A stretch of DNA of 64,000 nucleotides from Candidatus Nitrospira allomarina (GCF_032050975.1 NZ_CP116967.1:4027001-4091000); one strand, 5' to 3'. Positions 47,548 through 56,986 are shown, counted from the first letter of the stretch. Numbers and translations: made by a program. The notes: a model not told the origin generated them from the letters alone.

Positions 47548-47715
47548 TCAGACCGGTTGGTGAAGATCTATTCGGGAAACCGGCGTGTCTGACTTGGAAT
47601 GAGAGGGTTTTTGCTTTTGAGCGAGAGAGTCCAAATACACATGTTCGCAGAGATTTCGTAGAGTGACGAAATCGAATTGCGTATACTCTTGACAACAGGT
47701 TTCACATTTCATCAT
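47548..47715 (-). CDS. Small Cys-rich protein, function unknown (55 aa)
   Basis: The product begins MMKCETCCQEYTQFDFVTLR and contains Cys4, Cys7, Cys8 and a later LCEHVYLDSL segment, which could form a small zinc-ribbon-like site. I start it at 47715 because GGAGAGAAGG lies a few bases upstream; a longer reading from 47748 lacks support. It is convergent with lipA. The family is not recognised. Confidence 0.5.
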   Translation of the reverse strand: MMKCETCCQEYTQFDFVTLRNLCEHVYLDSLAQKQKPSHSKSDTPVSRIDLHQPV

Positions 47716-47952
47716 TGGCCTTCTCTCCAATAATTTGCTAATATGCACCTAAATTAATTAAAATTAGCGGAAGGACGAACACTTCGAATCACACACCGTA
47801 TCTCCCCCAAGTGACAAAGTGAATAATTCTGAAATGTCCACCCTTCCCGCATTCATGACATCGTGGTTTCTTCCTCTAATTACCTTCCGCGATGTCCTCG
47901 TCCCATAAAATTAATTCCTTCAGTTTCAGGCAATGCATTAACACACTTCCTG

Positions 47953-48297
47953 TTATCGAATGATCAACGCATGTCCGTCCTGGGCGGAGACCAGGGCATT
48001 TACGGGTTGCCCGAGTTCTTTTTGCCCATTAGGAAATGCGGTATCTTTTCCCACCTGAATTTTAATCTGTTTTTCGGCTGACGCCCCTTCAATGATAAAC
48101 AGGTCCCCCTGGATGGCCTGAAGCGTCCCTTCCACATTGACATACCGTGCCGTCGAAGTCGGCGAATTCGTCTGTAGTTCCTGCCGAACTTGAGGTACTT
48201 GAGACATTTGTTCTCCCTCCATGGCAAGCCCCGAGAGAACTCCCTGGAAACCACCCATCACCACCATCAAGATACAAAATTTGGTCAATGGTTTCAT
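47953..48297 (-). CDS. Small periplasmic protein, unknown (114 aa)
   Basis: It starts at ATG 48297, with AAGGAGG a few bases upstream. The N-terminus is a signal peptide (MKPLTKFCILMVVMGGFQG, cleavage near LAMEG). The mature part has alternating beta segments (VNVEGTLQAIQGDLFIIEG, then IKIQVGKDTAF and VNALVSAQDGHALIIR), suggesting a small beta-barrel or OB-like fold. I do not recognise a named family. It lies downstream of the Spy-like gene on the same strand, 390 bp away. Confidence 0.7.
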   Translation of the reverse strand: MKPLTKFCILMVVMGGFQGVLSGLAMEGEQMSQVPQVRQELQTNSPTSTARYVNVEGTLQAIQGDLFIIEGASAEKQIKIQVGKDTAFPNGQKELGQPVNALVSAQDGHALIIR

Positions 48298-48687
48298 TTC
48301 AACCTCCTTACCACGACAACTAAATGCGACTGAGGACCTTATCGTGTTTTGTTGCCGACATAAAATTAGATATTGCAAGGCTCATTCCCTACCATGACAT
48401 CTTTTTTTTCATGAACAACATCAAGTGGTTAGATTTATCGTGTGGCAAACCGCAACAGGATTCACATAAGGAGGTGCAGGCAATCGCCTACAACTTCACC
48501 AGTAACCCTGTAGGGAGATAAATGCAGATGGGCTGGTATCTGAAATACGACGAGCCCCTCCTCCTGTTGATGAAGAAGGGGCCCCGAAGAATGACTTGGT
48601 CGAACGCTCCCATGCGCCCAAACCTTAATACGTCCTCTCAGGTCCCCATAAAACGAAAGAACCTTTCTCAAGAGGAACTTTTTATGA
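48298..48687. other. Intergenic region between two minus-strand periplasmic genes
   Basis: 390 bp without a supported gene. An imperfect hairpin GCCCCTCCTCC/GAAGAAGGGGC (48554-48582, 9 of 11 pairs) lies about 105 nt beyond the Spy-like stop and may be a transcript end. The promoter of the small periplasmic gene probably lies near 48350-48400. Confidence 0.4.
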
Positions 48688-49287
48688 TCATGGATGGTTT
48701 TTCTCTATCCCACCACCATGACCATGCGATTTTTCTGAATACTCTGCATGAGGGTTTTTTCCTTCAGTCATCTGCCCTCCACGAATGGCCATGCCTTCCA
48801 TATGTTCACGAATCCTGGACCGAAACTGTTCATATTGCACGGGCGACAAGACCTCTTTGACTTTGAGATAAACCCCGACACGATACATCATCATGTTTTT
48901 TTGTAATTGGCTGATTTCATCGACTTTTCTGGGAATGGCAGCCATATCGGCTTGTTTGGCATCCATGAGAGTCCCCATATCGACCATGGCCACCCGTAAA
49001 TCAGCCCCATTTTGGATCATGGTCTTCCGATAATCCAATTCAAGCGGGAGGAGCCGGGTCACCTGCTCCTCGGAAAGACCCAACTCTTCTTTCATGTCTA
49101 ATGGAGATAGACCACCATGATGCTCCATTCCTTCATGATCACTTTCGGCATATCCCATTCCCGCATGAGGTTGTTTTCCATGGGGATCGTGAGCACTCCC
49201 GGGGTTCGCTTCTACCAAGGGTCCTGTTCCCCCTATGACAAGTGTCACCATACCTACGACGACCATGAAGTGTTTAAAACCCTGCAT
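48688..49287 (-). CDS. Spy/CpxP-like periplasmic protein with His-rich ends
   Basis: This encodes 199 residues from ATG 49287 (GGATTTGAG upstream). A signal peptide (MQGFKHFMVVVGMVTLVIGG) precedes a His-rich segment (HDPHGKQPHAGMG, HEGMEHHGG), a helical core typical of Spy/CpxP/heavy-metal-resistance proteins (LGLSEEQVTRLLPLELDYRK, VLSPVQYEQFRSRIREHMEG) and a His-rich tail (HGHGGG). Spy-type proteins are periplasmic chaperones or metal-stress sensors. The His clusters suggest metal binding. The N-terminus could be 12 residues longer (49323), but the signal peptide argues for the shorter start. Confidence 0.75.
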   Translation of the reverse strand: MQGFKHFMVVVGMVTLVIGGTGPLVEANPGSAHDPHGKQPHAGMGYAESDHEGMEHHGGLSPLDMKEELGLSEEQVTRLLPLELDYRKTMIQNGADLRVAMVDMGTLMDAKQADMAAIPRKVDEISQLQKNMMMYRVGVYLKVKEVLSPVQYEQFRSRIREHMEGMAIRGGQMTEGKNPHAEYSEKSHGHGGGIEKNHP

Positions 49288-49410
49288 ACTCAAATCCCCT
49301 TTCTGGAAAGTAAAATTACCCACGCGTCCGAAACCAAGTCCACACCTGCTTTCATACTAATTTCCCCAAATAACTATTGCAAATTCATCAGGAAAGTTGG
49401 GGGGAAGATC

Positions 49411-49461
49411 ATGAGCAAGGTATACTGGGATCATGAGCCATTATTCGGAGATGACCACTAA
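49411..49461 (+). other. Possible 16-codon leader ORF before gltA
   Basis: ATG 49411, preceded by a strong GGGGGGAAG, opens a 16-codon frame (MSKVYWDHEPLFGDDH) that stops at 49459-49461, 17 nt before gltA. It may be a leader peptide or chance. Confidence 0.25.
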
Positions 49462-49478
49462 GAGAAAGAGAAGGTGAC

Positions 49479-50618
49479 ATGGAAGATTATTTGCCAGGCC
49501 TAGCGGGGGTTCCTGCTGCGAAATCAACGATCAGTTTTGTCGATGGAATCCAGGGAATTCTAGAATATCGCGGGATCCCGATTGAGGAACTTGCAACCCG
49601 AAGCACCTTTACCGAAACGGCGTTTTTGTTATTATTCAACCGGCTTCCCACTCAAGCAGAACTCTCCCGGTTTCATGAGGATCTTACTCACCATCGCCGG
49701 ATCAAATATCGCATCACCGATCTCCTGAAATGCCTTCCGGAGCATGGACACCCGATGGATGCCCTTCAAGCGGCAGTGGCCGCCCTGGGCATGTTTTATC
49801 CGGTGCCGGATGTCCGTGATGATGCCACCCGATACTGGACCGCTGTCCGGCTTATCGCCAAACTGCCCACCATTGTCGCCGCGTTTGCCCGCCTGCGCCA
49901 TGGTGATGAGCAGATCCAACCACGTGACGACCTTTCCTTCGCCGAAAATTTTTTGTACATGCTCACCGAAAAGGTCCCTGCTCCCGATATTGCCAGGATG
50001 TTTGATATCTGTTTGATTCTCCATGCCGAACACACCATGAACGCCTCGACATTTAGCGGACTGGTGACGGCCTCCACACTGGCCGATCCGTTTACGGTAA
50101 TCGCCTCCGCCATTGGCACCCTCGAAGGCCCATTACATGGCGGCGCCAACGAGGCGGTCATTCACATGCTGGAGGATATAGGAACCGTTGAGGCTATTCC
50201 TGCATACCTGGATCAGAAGTTTTCATTAAAGGAAAAAATTATGGGGTTTGGGCATCGAATTTATAAGGTCAAAGACCCACGCGCCACCGTGTTACAAGAA
50301 TTCGCCCAAGAATTGGATACCCGACCGGATGGCAATTCCTTATTTTCTCTGGCCAGAGCGGTTGAGCAGGAAATGGAAAAACGCGTGGGACCAAAAGGCA
50401 TACGGCCCAACGTGGATTTTTACTCAGGGATTATTTACCATCGAATGGGCATCGATACTGATTTATTCACTCCGGTCTTTGCGATGGCCAGGGTAGCCGG
50501 GTGGTTAGCGCACTGCTTTGAACAATATCAGGACAATCACTTGTTCCGGCCTGACCAGATTTATGAGGGCCCCCGTCATCGTTCTTATCAATCAGTGGAA
50601 ACGCGTGAAACTCGTTAA
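49479..50618 (+). CDS. gltA: Citrate synthase
   Basis: This 379-residue citrate synthase condenses acetyl-CoA and oxaloacetate. The catalytic residues are visible: His in GPLHGGANE, His in MGFGHRIYK and Asp in PNVDFYSG. The length fits the shorter dimeric citrate/2-methylcitrate synthase group. A 2-methylcitrate synthase role cannot be excluded from sequence alone, but no prp genes are present and the succinate dehydrogenase genes follow. The ribosome-binding site is AAGGTGA at 49471. Confidence 0.9.
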   Translation: MEDYLPGLAGVPAAKSTISFVDGIQGILEYRGIPIEELATRSTFTETAFLLLFNRLPTQAELSRFHEDLTHHRRIKYRITDLLKCLPEHGHPMDALQAAVAALGMFYPVPDVRDDATRYWTAVRLIAKLPTIVAAFARLRHGDEQIQPRDDLSFAENFLYMLTEKVPAPDIARMFDICLILHAEHTMNASTFSGLVTASTLADPFTVIASAIGTLEGPLHGGANEAVIHMLEDIGTVEAIPAYLDQKFSLKEKIMGFGHRIYKVKDPRATVLQEFAQELDTRPDGNSLFSLARAVEQEMEKRVGPKGIRPNVDFYSGIIYHRMGIDTDLFTPVFAMARVAGWLAHCFEQYQDNHLFRPDQIYEGPRHRSYQSVETRETR

Positions 50619-50688
50619 TCAAGTCGCAAACCCGGCCGACGTCATCGCTGTGAGAATCTTTGTGCCACGTATTTTTGCTTGAAAAGCA

Positions 50689-52404
50689 ATGAACTCCTCT
50701 TTTTCTTATGATGTGCTTATCATTGGGGCCGGGCTGGCGGGAATGCGGGCGGCTATTGCCGCGCATACCCAAGGGGCTTCTGTGGCCATCATGACGAAAG
50801 TCCATCCTGTACGCAGTCATTCCAATGCCGCGCAAGGCGGCATTAACGCCGCGCTGACAGACCGGGGAGATCACTGGGAAGATCATGCCTTCGAAACGGT
50901 GAAAGGCAGTGATTATCTCAGCGACCAGGACGCCGTTGAGGTCCTCGCTCAGGAAGCTGGCCAGGATATTATCGCCTTGGAGCATATGGGGGTTATCTTT
51001 AACCGAAACGAGGAAGGCCACCTCGGAACGCGCCGATTCGGTGGACAAAAACGGGCACGAACTTTTTTTGTGTCCGACTTTACCGGGCAGGCGCTGCTTC
51101 ACGTGCTGTATGAACAAACTTTGCAGGCAAACATTCCCGTCTTTGAAGAATGGTTTGCGACCTCCTTGGTAAAAGACGACCAGGGACGGTGTGCCGGAGT
51201 GGTGGCCTTTGAAATTCGTACAGGAACATTCGCGCTTTTTCGAGCCAAAGCGGTGATCATGGCCACAGGCGGCTTAGGGCGGGTGTACGAACCCAGTACC
51301 AATGCCTTGATTTGTACGGGTGATGGCATGGCCGTGGCCTACCGGGCCGGGGCCCCATTAATGGATATGGAAATGGTGCAATATCACCCGACGACACTGA
51401 AGGGGAAGGGCCTTTTGATAACAGAAGCCGCCAGAGGAGAAGGGGCCTACCTTCTCAACAGCAAGGGGGAGCGCTTTATGGAACGCTATGCGCCCAATAT
51501 GCTTGAGCTGGCTTCGCGTGATGTCGTCTCCCGAGCAGAACAGATTGAAATCAATGAAGGACGTGGCATCAAAGGCTGCGTCTTGCTTGACTGCCGGCAC
51601 TTGGGAAGGGCTTTTCTTCAGGATCGTCTCGGACAAATCTATGCCGAAGCCAAAACATTTGCCAATATCGATTTAGCCGAAGAGCCGTTACCCATTCGAC
51701 CGGGCATGCACTACCAAATGGGGGGCATCAAAACCGATACCGAAGGCCGATGTTGGGATGTCCAGGGCCAATGGGCCGGCGTGCCAGGCCTCTTCGCTGC
51801 AGGAGAAACTGCCTGCGTGAGCTTGCATGGCGGCAACAGGCTGGGCGCGAACTCACTATTGGACACCGTGGTATTTGGTCGGCGAGCTGGAATATGTGCC
51901 GCAGAGTATGCCAGCACGATCCCTTCTCCCACCATTCCAGATAGCGCGGTGGACGCAGACAAAAACCTCGTTGCCGGCATCGTGGCACGGAAAGGACCGG
52001 GAGAACGAGCGGCTGCGATGCGCCTGGAGATGGGCACCACCATGAACCGGCATGTGTCAGTCTTTCGTGAGGAGGAAGGCATGGAGACCGCCCTCCACCA
52101 AATCACCCAATTAAAAGCACGTTGGCCCGACCTCACCATCCAGGATAAAGGACAGGTGTTTAATACCGGATTGATCGCGGCACTGGAACTGGGGTTTATG
52201 TTGGACTGTGCGGAAGCCATCATTGTGGGCGCGCTTACCAGACAGGAAAGCCGTGGGGCCCATTTCCGGACGGATTACCTTGATCGGGACGACGAACACT
52301 GGCTCAAACATGTGTTGTTGTATCATAGACCCGATGCTCCTCCACACGTCGACTATCTCCCGGTGCGAATCACCCAATGGCAACCTCAAATTCGCGTCTA
52401 TTAA
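50689..52404 (+). CDS. sdhA: Succinate dehydrogenase/fumarate reductase flavoprotein subunit
   Basis: This encodes 571 residues. The N-terminal dinucleotide fold is IIGAGLAGMRAA. HSNAAQGGINAAL carries the His that covalently binds FAD. Substrate and catalytic residues appear in TEAARGEGAYL, ASRDVVSR and HGGNRLGANSLLD, and the C-terminal Arg/His region is complete. It oxidises succinate (or reduces fumarate) and passes electrons to the iron-sulfur subunit encoded next. Whether it runs as dehydrogenase or reductase cannot be told from sequence. Confidence 0.95.
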   Translation: MNSSFSYDVLIIGAGLAGMRAAIAAHTQGASVAIMTKVHPVRSHSNAAQGGINAALTDRGDHWEDHAFETVKGSDYLSDQDAVEVLAQEAGQDIIALEHMGVIFNRNEEGHLGTRRFGGQKRARTFFVSDFTGQALLHVLYEQTLQANIPVFEEWFATSLVKDDQGRCAGVVAFEIRTGTFALFRAKAVIMATGGLGRVYEPSTNALICTGDGMAVAYRAGAPLMDMEMVQYHPTTLKGKGLLITEAARGEGAYLLNSKGERFMERYAPNMLELASRDVVSRAEQIEINEGRGIKGCVLLDCRHLGRAFLQDRLGQIYAEAKTFANIDLAEEPLPIRPGMHYQMGGIKTDTEGRCWDVQGQWAGVPGLFAAGETACVSLHGGNRLGANSLLDTVVFGRRAGICAAEYASTIPSPTIPDSAVDADKNLVAGIVARKGPGERAAAMRLEMGTTMNRHVSVFREEEGMETALHQITQLKARWPDLTIQDKGQVFNTGLIAALELGFMLDCAEAIIVGALTRQESRGAHFRTDYLDRDDEHWLKHVLLYHRPDAPPHVDYLPVRITQWQPQIRVY

Positions 52405-52519
52405 TGAAGTCAAAGGCCCCATCATGGTCTCCTCGGAACCGTCTGAGGGATGCGAAGCCACCCGGTAACGGGTCAAAGGAGGTATACTGTATACATAAGC
52501 CGAGGAATCATCCCCACTG

Positions 52520-53479
52520 ATGCACACCACTCTTCGCATACGCCGATTTAATCCGGAACACGATCGTCCCTCCTCGTACTATCAGGAATATGATCTGGAA
52601 ATGGATCCTTCCGACAGTGTCCTCGATGGACTCATTAAAATTCGAGAAACCATCGATGATTCCTTAACACTTCGTTGTTCCTGTCGCGGAGCTATTTGCG
52701 GGTCCTGCGGCATGCGCATTAACGGGCACGCCACACTAGCCTGCAAAACCAAGATGATTTCGGTCGCCTCGGAAGGAGGGACGATCCAGGTTGAACCCAT
52801 GAATAACATGCCGGTCATTAAAGATCTGGTCACGGATATGGCGCCATTCTGGTCAAAGATTCGACAGATCCAGCCGTGGCTCCAACCGGAAGGGCCGCTT
52901 CCCGCCGCTGAATACACTGCCTCTCCGGAGTCCATGAGCCACCTTTCCGGGGTCATGAGCTGTATTATGTGTGGCGCCTGCGTCTCCGACTGCACGGTGT
53001 TGGATGTCGATAAGACGTTTGTCGGGCCTGCAGCACTGGCAAAAGCCTATCGGTTTGTCGCTGACCCGCGGGATGCGGCTACCTCCCAACGACTGAATTC
53101 CCTTAATCAGGCGGGGGGCATGTGGGATTGCACCCGATGCATGGAATGTATTCAGGTCTGCCCCAAAGGGGTAGGCCCAATGGACCGAATCATGGCGTTG
53201 CGGGCAAAAGGTCTGGCAGAAAAAGTTCCTGCCACCTGTGGCTCCCGACATGCCGAAGTCTTTTCGGACATCATCAAACACAAAGGAATTCTTGACGAAC
53301 CGATGCTGGCGATCAGAACCTTCGGCCTTAAAAATATTAGCCGATTACTCGGTATGATCCCAATGGTTGTTCAATCGGTCCTCAAAGGCAAAGTCCCCCT
53401 CTCGGGTCCACTTCACCGCCCGATTCCTGGAATCCAACATATCCAACGGCTCTTTAAACAGGTCAGGATTAAACGATGA
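52520..53479 (+). CDS. sdhB: Succinate dehydrogenase iron-sulfur subunit, type-E-like
   Basis: This encodes 319 residues, longer than the usual 230-250 because of an extra C-terminal segment of about 80 residues. The [2Fe-2S] cluster binds at CSCRGAICGSCGMRI plus a later Cys. A [4Fe-4S] motif is CIMCGACVSDC. The third motif is CTRCMECIQVCPKG (Cys204, 207, 210, 214); the classical enzyme has no Cys at the second position and holds [3Fe-4S]. The extra Cys predicts a second [4Fe-4S], as reported for type-E enzymes, and fits with the HdrB-like gene next door instead of a haem-binding anchor. GAGGAA lies 12 nt before the ATG. Confidence 0.92.
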   Translation: MHTTLRIRRFNPEHDRPSSYYQEYDLEMDPSDSVLDGLIKIRETIDDSLTLRCSCRGAICGSCGMRINGHATLACKTKMISVASEGGTIQVEPMNNMPVIKDLVTDMAPFWSKIRQIQPWLQPEGPLPAAEYTASPESMSHLSGVMSCIMCGACVSDCTVLDVDKTFVGPAALAKAYRFVADPRDAATSQRLNSLNQAGGMWDCTRCMECIQVCPKGVGPMDRIMALRAKGLAEKVPATCGSRHAEVFSDIIKHKGILDEPMLAIRTFGLKNISRLLGMIPMVVQSVLKGKVPLSGPLHRPIPGIQHIQRLFKQVRIKR

Positions 53480-53561
53480 CATCTGCCAAAACCATCTTAT
53501 GTAGTTCTGGGAACAAACCTTTCCTCCCTGATATCGCGAGAAAAACGCAAGGAGGACAGCG

Positions 53562-54446
53562 ATGAAATATGCCTTTTTCCCCGGTTGCGTTTCAAAGGGT
53601 GCCTGCCCGGAATTATACCAATCCGTCATGCAAGTCTATCCCAAATTGGGAATCGAACTTGCGGAAATGACGACCGCCTCTTGTACCGGTGCGGGTGTGT
53701 TGCAGGAAAAAGACCTGCGGCTTGGCGATGCGCTGAATGCCCGCACCTTTGCGCTGGCCGAACAACAAGGCCTCCCCATCATGACCATCTGTAGTACCTG
53801 CCAAGGGGTGATGAGCCAAGCCAACCATCGTCTCACGACTCAACCACATTATCTTCAGGAAATTAACGACTTCCTCCGGGACGAAGGATTAACCTATCGC
53901 GGAACCACCACGATCAAACATTTTTTGTGGATTCTCCTGGAAGACGTGGGGGAGGACACTTTGCGACGCCACATTACCCGTCCCTTATCGGGGCTTCGTG
54001 CCGCGCCGTTTTATGGATGCTATATTCAACGGCCGACCAATGCGCTGGAATTCGACCGGCATCCTGATCGGGGAAAGTCCCTTGAACGGATCATCGAAAT
54101 ATTAGGAGCGGAGGTCGTGGACTTTCCCGGGAAAACCCGATGTTGCGGGTTTCCCATTTTGACCATTAATGAAAAAAACTCGCTCACGATGGTCGCCACG
54201 CATACGCGGGATGCCAAATCACACGGAGCCGATATTATGGTTACCCCCTGTCCGCTCTGCCATCTCAACCTCGACGGCATGCAGACCAAAGCCGCCAACC
54301 AGGAACAGACTTCTATCGATCTCCCGATTCTCCATCTTCCGCAACTACTGGGCCTTGCCATGGGGTTGGATGCCAAGAGCCTCGGATTACAACGAAACCT
54401 TATTTCTCCTGAATCGGCTCTGGCCAAAATTGGTGTCGGCGGATAA
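53562..54446 (+). CDS. HdrB-like CCG-domain subunit (type-E SQR anchor)
   Basis: This 294-residue protein has two cysteine-rich CCG-type domains: AFFPGCVSKG with SCTGAGV, then GCYIQRP with TRCCGFPIL and CPLCHLNLDG. The same family includes heterodisulfide reductase HdrB, GlpC and the SdhE subunit of type-E succinate:quinone reductases. No transmembrane helices are evident, so membrane contact would be by amphipathic helices. It follows sdhB by 82 bp with an ideal AAGGAGG 6 nt before the ATG. No cytochrome b anchor gene (sdhC/D) is present, which supports this protein as the quinone-side subunit. The first CCG motif has Thr in place of one Cys (SCTGAG). Confidence 0.85.
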   Translation: MKYAFFPGCVSKGACPELYQSVMQVYPKLGIELAEMTTASCTGAGVLQEKDLRLGDALNARTFALAEQQGLPIMTICSTCQGVMSQANHRLTTQPHYLQEINDFLRDEGLTYRGTTTIKHFLWILLEDVGEDTLRRHITRPLSGLRAAPFYGCYIQRPTNALEFDRHPDRGKSLERIIEILGAEVVDFPGKTRCCGFPILTINEKNSLTMVATHTRDAKSHGADIMVTPCPLCHLNLDGMQTKAANQEQTSIDLPILHLPQLLGLAMGLDAKSLGLQRNLISPESALAKIGVGG

Positions 54447-54482
54447 CCACAGTCTTCCTGATAAGAAGAGAGGTCTGTCATG

Positions 54483-55454
54483 TTAGAACGGCGCCTCATC
54501 GAAGCTTAACGCAATGGCGTAAATACCGAATTGGGGAACCCAATGCCCGTGCTTTCGGTAATCATCCCGCCAATATTGGGGCATGTGCATATGTGTCGCA
54601 ATATGGTTCACGTACAGATCGCGGAAGACCGGATCCTTCGTATGCTGATACACGGTCCACAGGCCCCAGCTCCGGCTGAAGTTCAGGCCTGCTGAATGAA
54701 CCGTGGGGAAAGAAGTCAGAGGGGAAAGACGTCCGATATCCTGGATGTGAGCTGCCAGCCATTTCCCAGAGTCTTCAGGTGGAAGGATCGTGAGCAGTGC
54801 CCGGCATCGCTGAAGCGCCGCTGGAAAAAATTCATCCGTAACCTGGTCAAGGGAAGGAGGACATTCCTGATTAAGCGGCAACAGGCGAATCCGCGTAAAA
54901 TTTGCCAGTTCTTTCAGCAAATCAGAATCCTGCTTCCATTTTCCCCAATGCCAGAGATTTACCAGCGGCCAGGAAAGATTCCCGTATTCGCAACGTTGCA
55001 CATGATTCGCAAGATCCTCATCCGACAAAGAAAAGAGCCAGCGTCCCACACGCAATGCGATCTCCGTGGCCAACGGTTGGAGCTCATTTTTCCCACAGCC
55101 GTGTTCACGCTCCTGCGCGAGCTTGAGAAACCATGCAAAACCATAGGGCAACTCATGATCCAAATCGCCTCGTTTGAGCGCAGCTAATTCGCCTTCCAGG
55201 CAATCAGGTGCCAGCGCAGCATCCACAACCCTGACCCACCGAGGTTCACTCGTCAGCCGCGAAGCCGTCAATAACGCGTAGGCGCCATGAACACTGGAAT
55301 GCCAATCGATACACCCACAAAAGGTCGGATGAGTCGTATCCCGCCGGAGAAAACTCTGTTCCACCGTCTCAGCCAATGCCCTCACATAGTCCAGCCGGGC
55401 CCCGCAAAATACCTCCCACGACGGATAGTGTTGATCGGGTTGTGCATCCACCAT
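54483..55454 (-). CDS. DUF2891 family protein
   Basis: This 323-residue protein has the family hallmark HPTFCGCIDWHSSVHGAYALL near residue 42. It is Trp/His-rich and predicted mostly alpha-helical (GFAWFLKLAQE, WPLVNLWHWGKW, HSAGLNFSRSWGLW), like an alpha/alpha-barrel. Function of the family is unknown. It is convergent with the sdh operon, with only 36 bp between stops, and no signal peptide is seen. Confidence 0.8.
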   Translation of the reverse strand: MVDAQPDQHYPSWEVFCGARLDYVRALAETVEQSFLRRDTTHPTFCGCIDWHSSVHGAYALLTASRLTSEPRWVRVVDAALAPDCLEGELAALKRGDLDHELPYGFAWFLKLAQEREHGCGKNELQPLATEIALRVGRWLFSLSDEDLANHVQRCEYGNLSWPLVNLWHWGKWKQDSDLLKELANFTRIRLLPLNQECPPSLDQVTDEFFPAALQRCRALLTILPPEDSGKWLAAHIQDIGRLSPLTSFPTVHSAGLNFSRSWGLWTVYQHTKDPVFRDLYVNHIATHMHMPQYWRDDYRKHGHWVPQFGIYAIALSFDEAPF

Positions 55455-55634
55455 TGAGCCCCTTCCCTCCTTAAATGGTAACCTACATCACACCATCATG
55501 GCTCAGCTAGAGAGTCCTGTTCCTTTTAAGGCTTCGTTTATCGCTTGCCAAATTTTGAATACGCAAACTCTTCGTAAATCTGCTACACTCCTTGACGTTC
55601 AGATACCTCATGTTCACAGACAAAGGCGTTTCAC

Positions 55635-56066
55635 ATGAATTTTGATCCAGCTATCGCTGCCCTGCACGCCCTTCAACAAGCGGAAGAGCAAGGAGAACTT
55701 GGCGGTCTTGAATCGGACATTTTAGAAGCCGAGGCGATATTTTCCACCGATCAAGGACCACAAGCCAAGCGAGCGTTTGATACCCTTCAGGAATTGGGAG
55801 CACAGCTTTCACAGGCTCGACACCTGCAGGAGTTCCTCATTTACATTACCTGGCAGCAAGTCACCGAAGGCCCCCTGCCCCGATATTTTCAACTTGGGCT
55901 GGACCTCTGCGATCGATTCCTCGATCGATTCGGGAAGCAAATTGAAGGCACTCCCTCACATCAACACGTGGTCGCCATCCGGGAATCGTTTCAGGGCGGA
56001 TTAGGCATCGAGGAAGAGGATCTCATGCCGGAACATGACGAGGATGCGTTTCTGGGCGGTGATTGA
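55635..56066 (+). CDS. Hypothetical acidic helical protein (143 aa)
   Basis: Acidic, Gln/Glu-rich and probably all-helical (LHALQQAEEQGELGGLESDI, AFDTLQELGAQLSQARHLQE), with an acidic C-terminal tail (EEEDLMPEHDEDAF). No signal peptide or membrane segment. The codon pattern and AAAGGCG before the ATG support a real gene. Family not recognised. Confidence 0.65.
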   Translation: MNFDPAIAALHALQQAEEQGELGGLESDILEAEAIFSTDQGPQAKRAFDTLQELGAQLSQARHLQEFLIYITWQQVTEGPLPRYFQLGLDLCDRFLDRFGKQIEGTPSHQHVVAIRESFQGGLGIEEEDLMPEHDEDAFLGGD

Positions 56067-56282
56067 CCTTGAGACATCCCCTGCGCACTCGCCGCTGTCT
56101 TCGAGAATAATCAGGCCTTCTTCCGGTGCGTCCGATCGAGTGAATGAACTTCGCCGGAAAACACGTGCCGTCTTTCCTTTCTCCATCTCTCCTTCATCCT
56201 TGCCTCACCAACTTCCCATTTTGTACAGTTCCCTGAAATCCGTTCCCCCATAAATATTCCAACGTATTGTTTCCCTCTGCGC

Positions 56283-56720
56283 ATGTCCCCAACTAATCGA
56301 ACTTCGGCCCGCAAAACCAGATGGCCCATTCCGATGGAAGTCAAGACCAGCGTCATTGAGGGTCGCGGCCTATACACCAAAGTGCCATTGCGACCCAGAC
56401 AAAAAATTGGAGAGTATGAAGGGGAACGCATTTCGCAAAGAGAAGGACGAAGGCGCGCGAAAATCCAAAAGTGGATTGCCATTGTCGAGGTGAATAATGG
56501 GAAGTCGATCGATGGGGCAGAAGAGACAACAGGATTCCGGTTCATCAACCATTCCTGCACACCCAATACCTTTATGCGCATAATAGGTGAACGGGCTGAG
56601 TTTTATGCCTTACACCCGATCAAGGCCGGAACCGAACTCACGCTTGACTATGGCGACTCACACCATAACGGGGAACTGGCCTGTACCTGTGGAAGCCGAA
56701 AATGTCGAAAATTTCTTTAG
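56283..56720 (+). CDS. SET-domain protein (putative lysine methyltransferase)
   Basis: This 145-residue minimal SET domain keeps the start (SVIEGRGLYTKVPLRPRQKI GEYEG region), the pseudoknot RFINHSCTPNTFM, the catalytic GTELTLDYG and a post-SET zinc motif (CTCGSRKCRKFL). It would use S-adenosylmethionine to methylate lysine; the bacterial target is unknown. The first 17 residues are basic and may not be translated, as a second ATG at 56335 begins MEVKTSVIEG. No clear operon partner. Confidence 0.88.
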   Translation: MSPTNRTSARKTRWPIPMEVKTSVIEGRGLYTKVPLRPRQKIGEYEGERISQREGRRRAKIQKWIAIVEVNNGKSIDGAEETTGFRFINHSCTPNTFMRIIGERAEFYALHPIKAGTELTLDYGDSHHNGELACTCGSRKCRKFL

Positions 56721-56965
56721 AAAAGCTGAAACGCTTTTATTTCACATACCTGCCACTGGGTCGCCTCGACCAGTGCTGTTCAGCCCAGGATCTTCGGGAT
56801 GGAGTTTTTCGCAATCCATAACCCATCGTCCATCCTTTCATCCACATCCTGGACCACTTCCGCATTTTACCTGTGCTTGAATCCAAATCTCTGGCGGGTC
56901 CTATGTCTCACTGGAATCTCATGAACCACACCGACAACCATGGTCCCTGACAATTCTTTTACGCG

Positions 56966-56986
56966 AGGCCTCACAGGCCTTTTTTC
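56966..56986 (+). terminator. Probable Rho-independent terminator
   Basis: AGGCCT-CAC-AGGCCT (56966-56980) forms a 6-bp stem with a 3-nt loop, followed by a T-run (56981-56985). It lies 246 bp after the SET gene. No gene between can be supported. Confidence 0.55.

Noticed and set aside
48522-48860. 112-codon plus-strand ORF with a GGGAGAT before its ATG
   Set aside because: Its 3' half is antisense to the Spy-like gene and it shows no domain; the start site is probably fortuitous.
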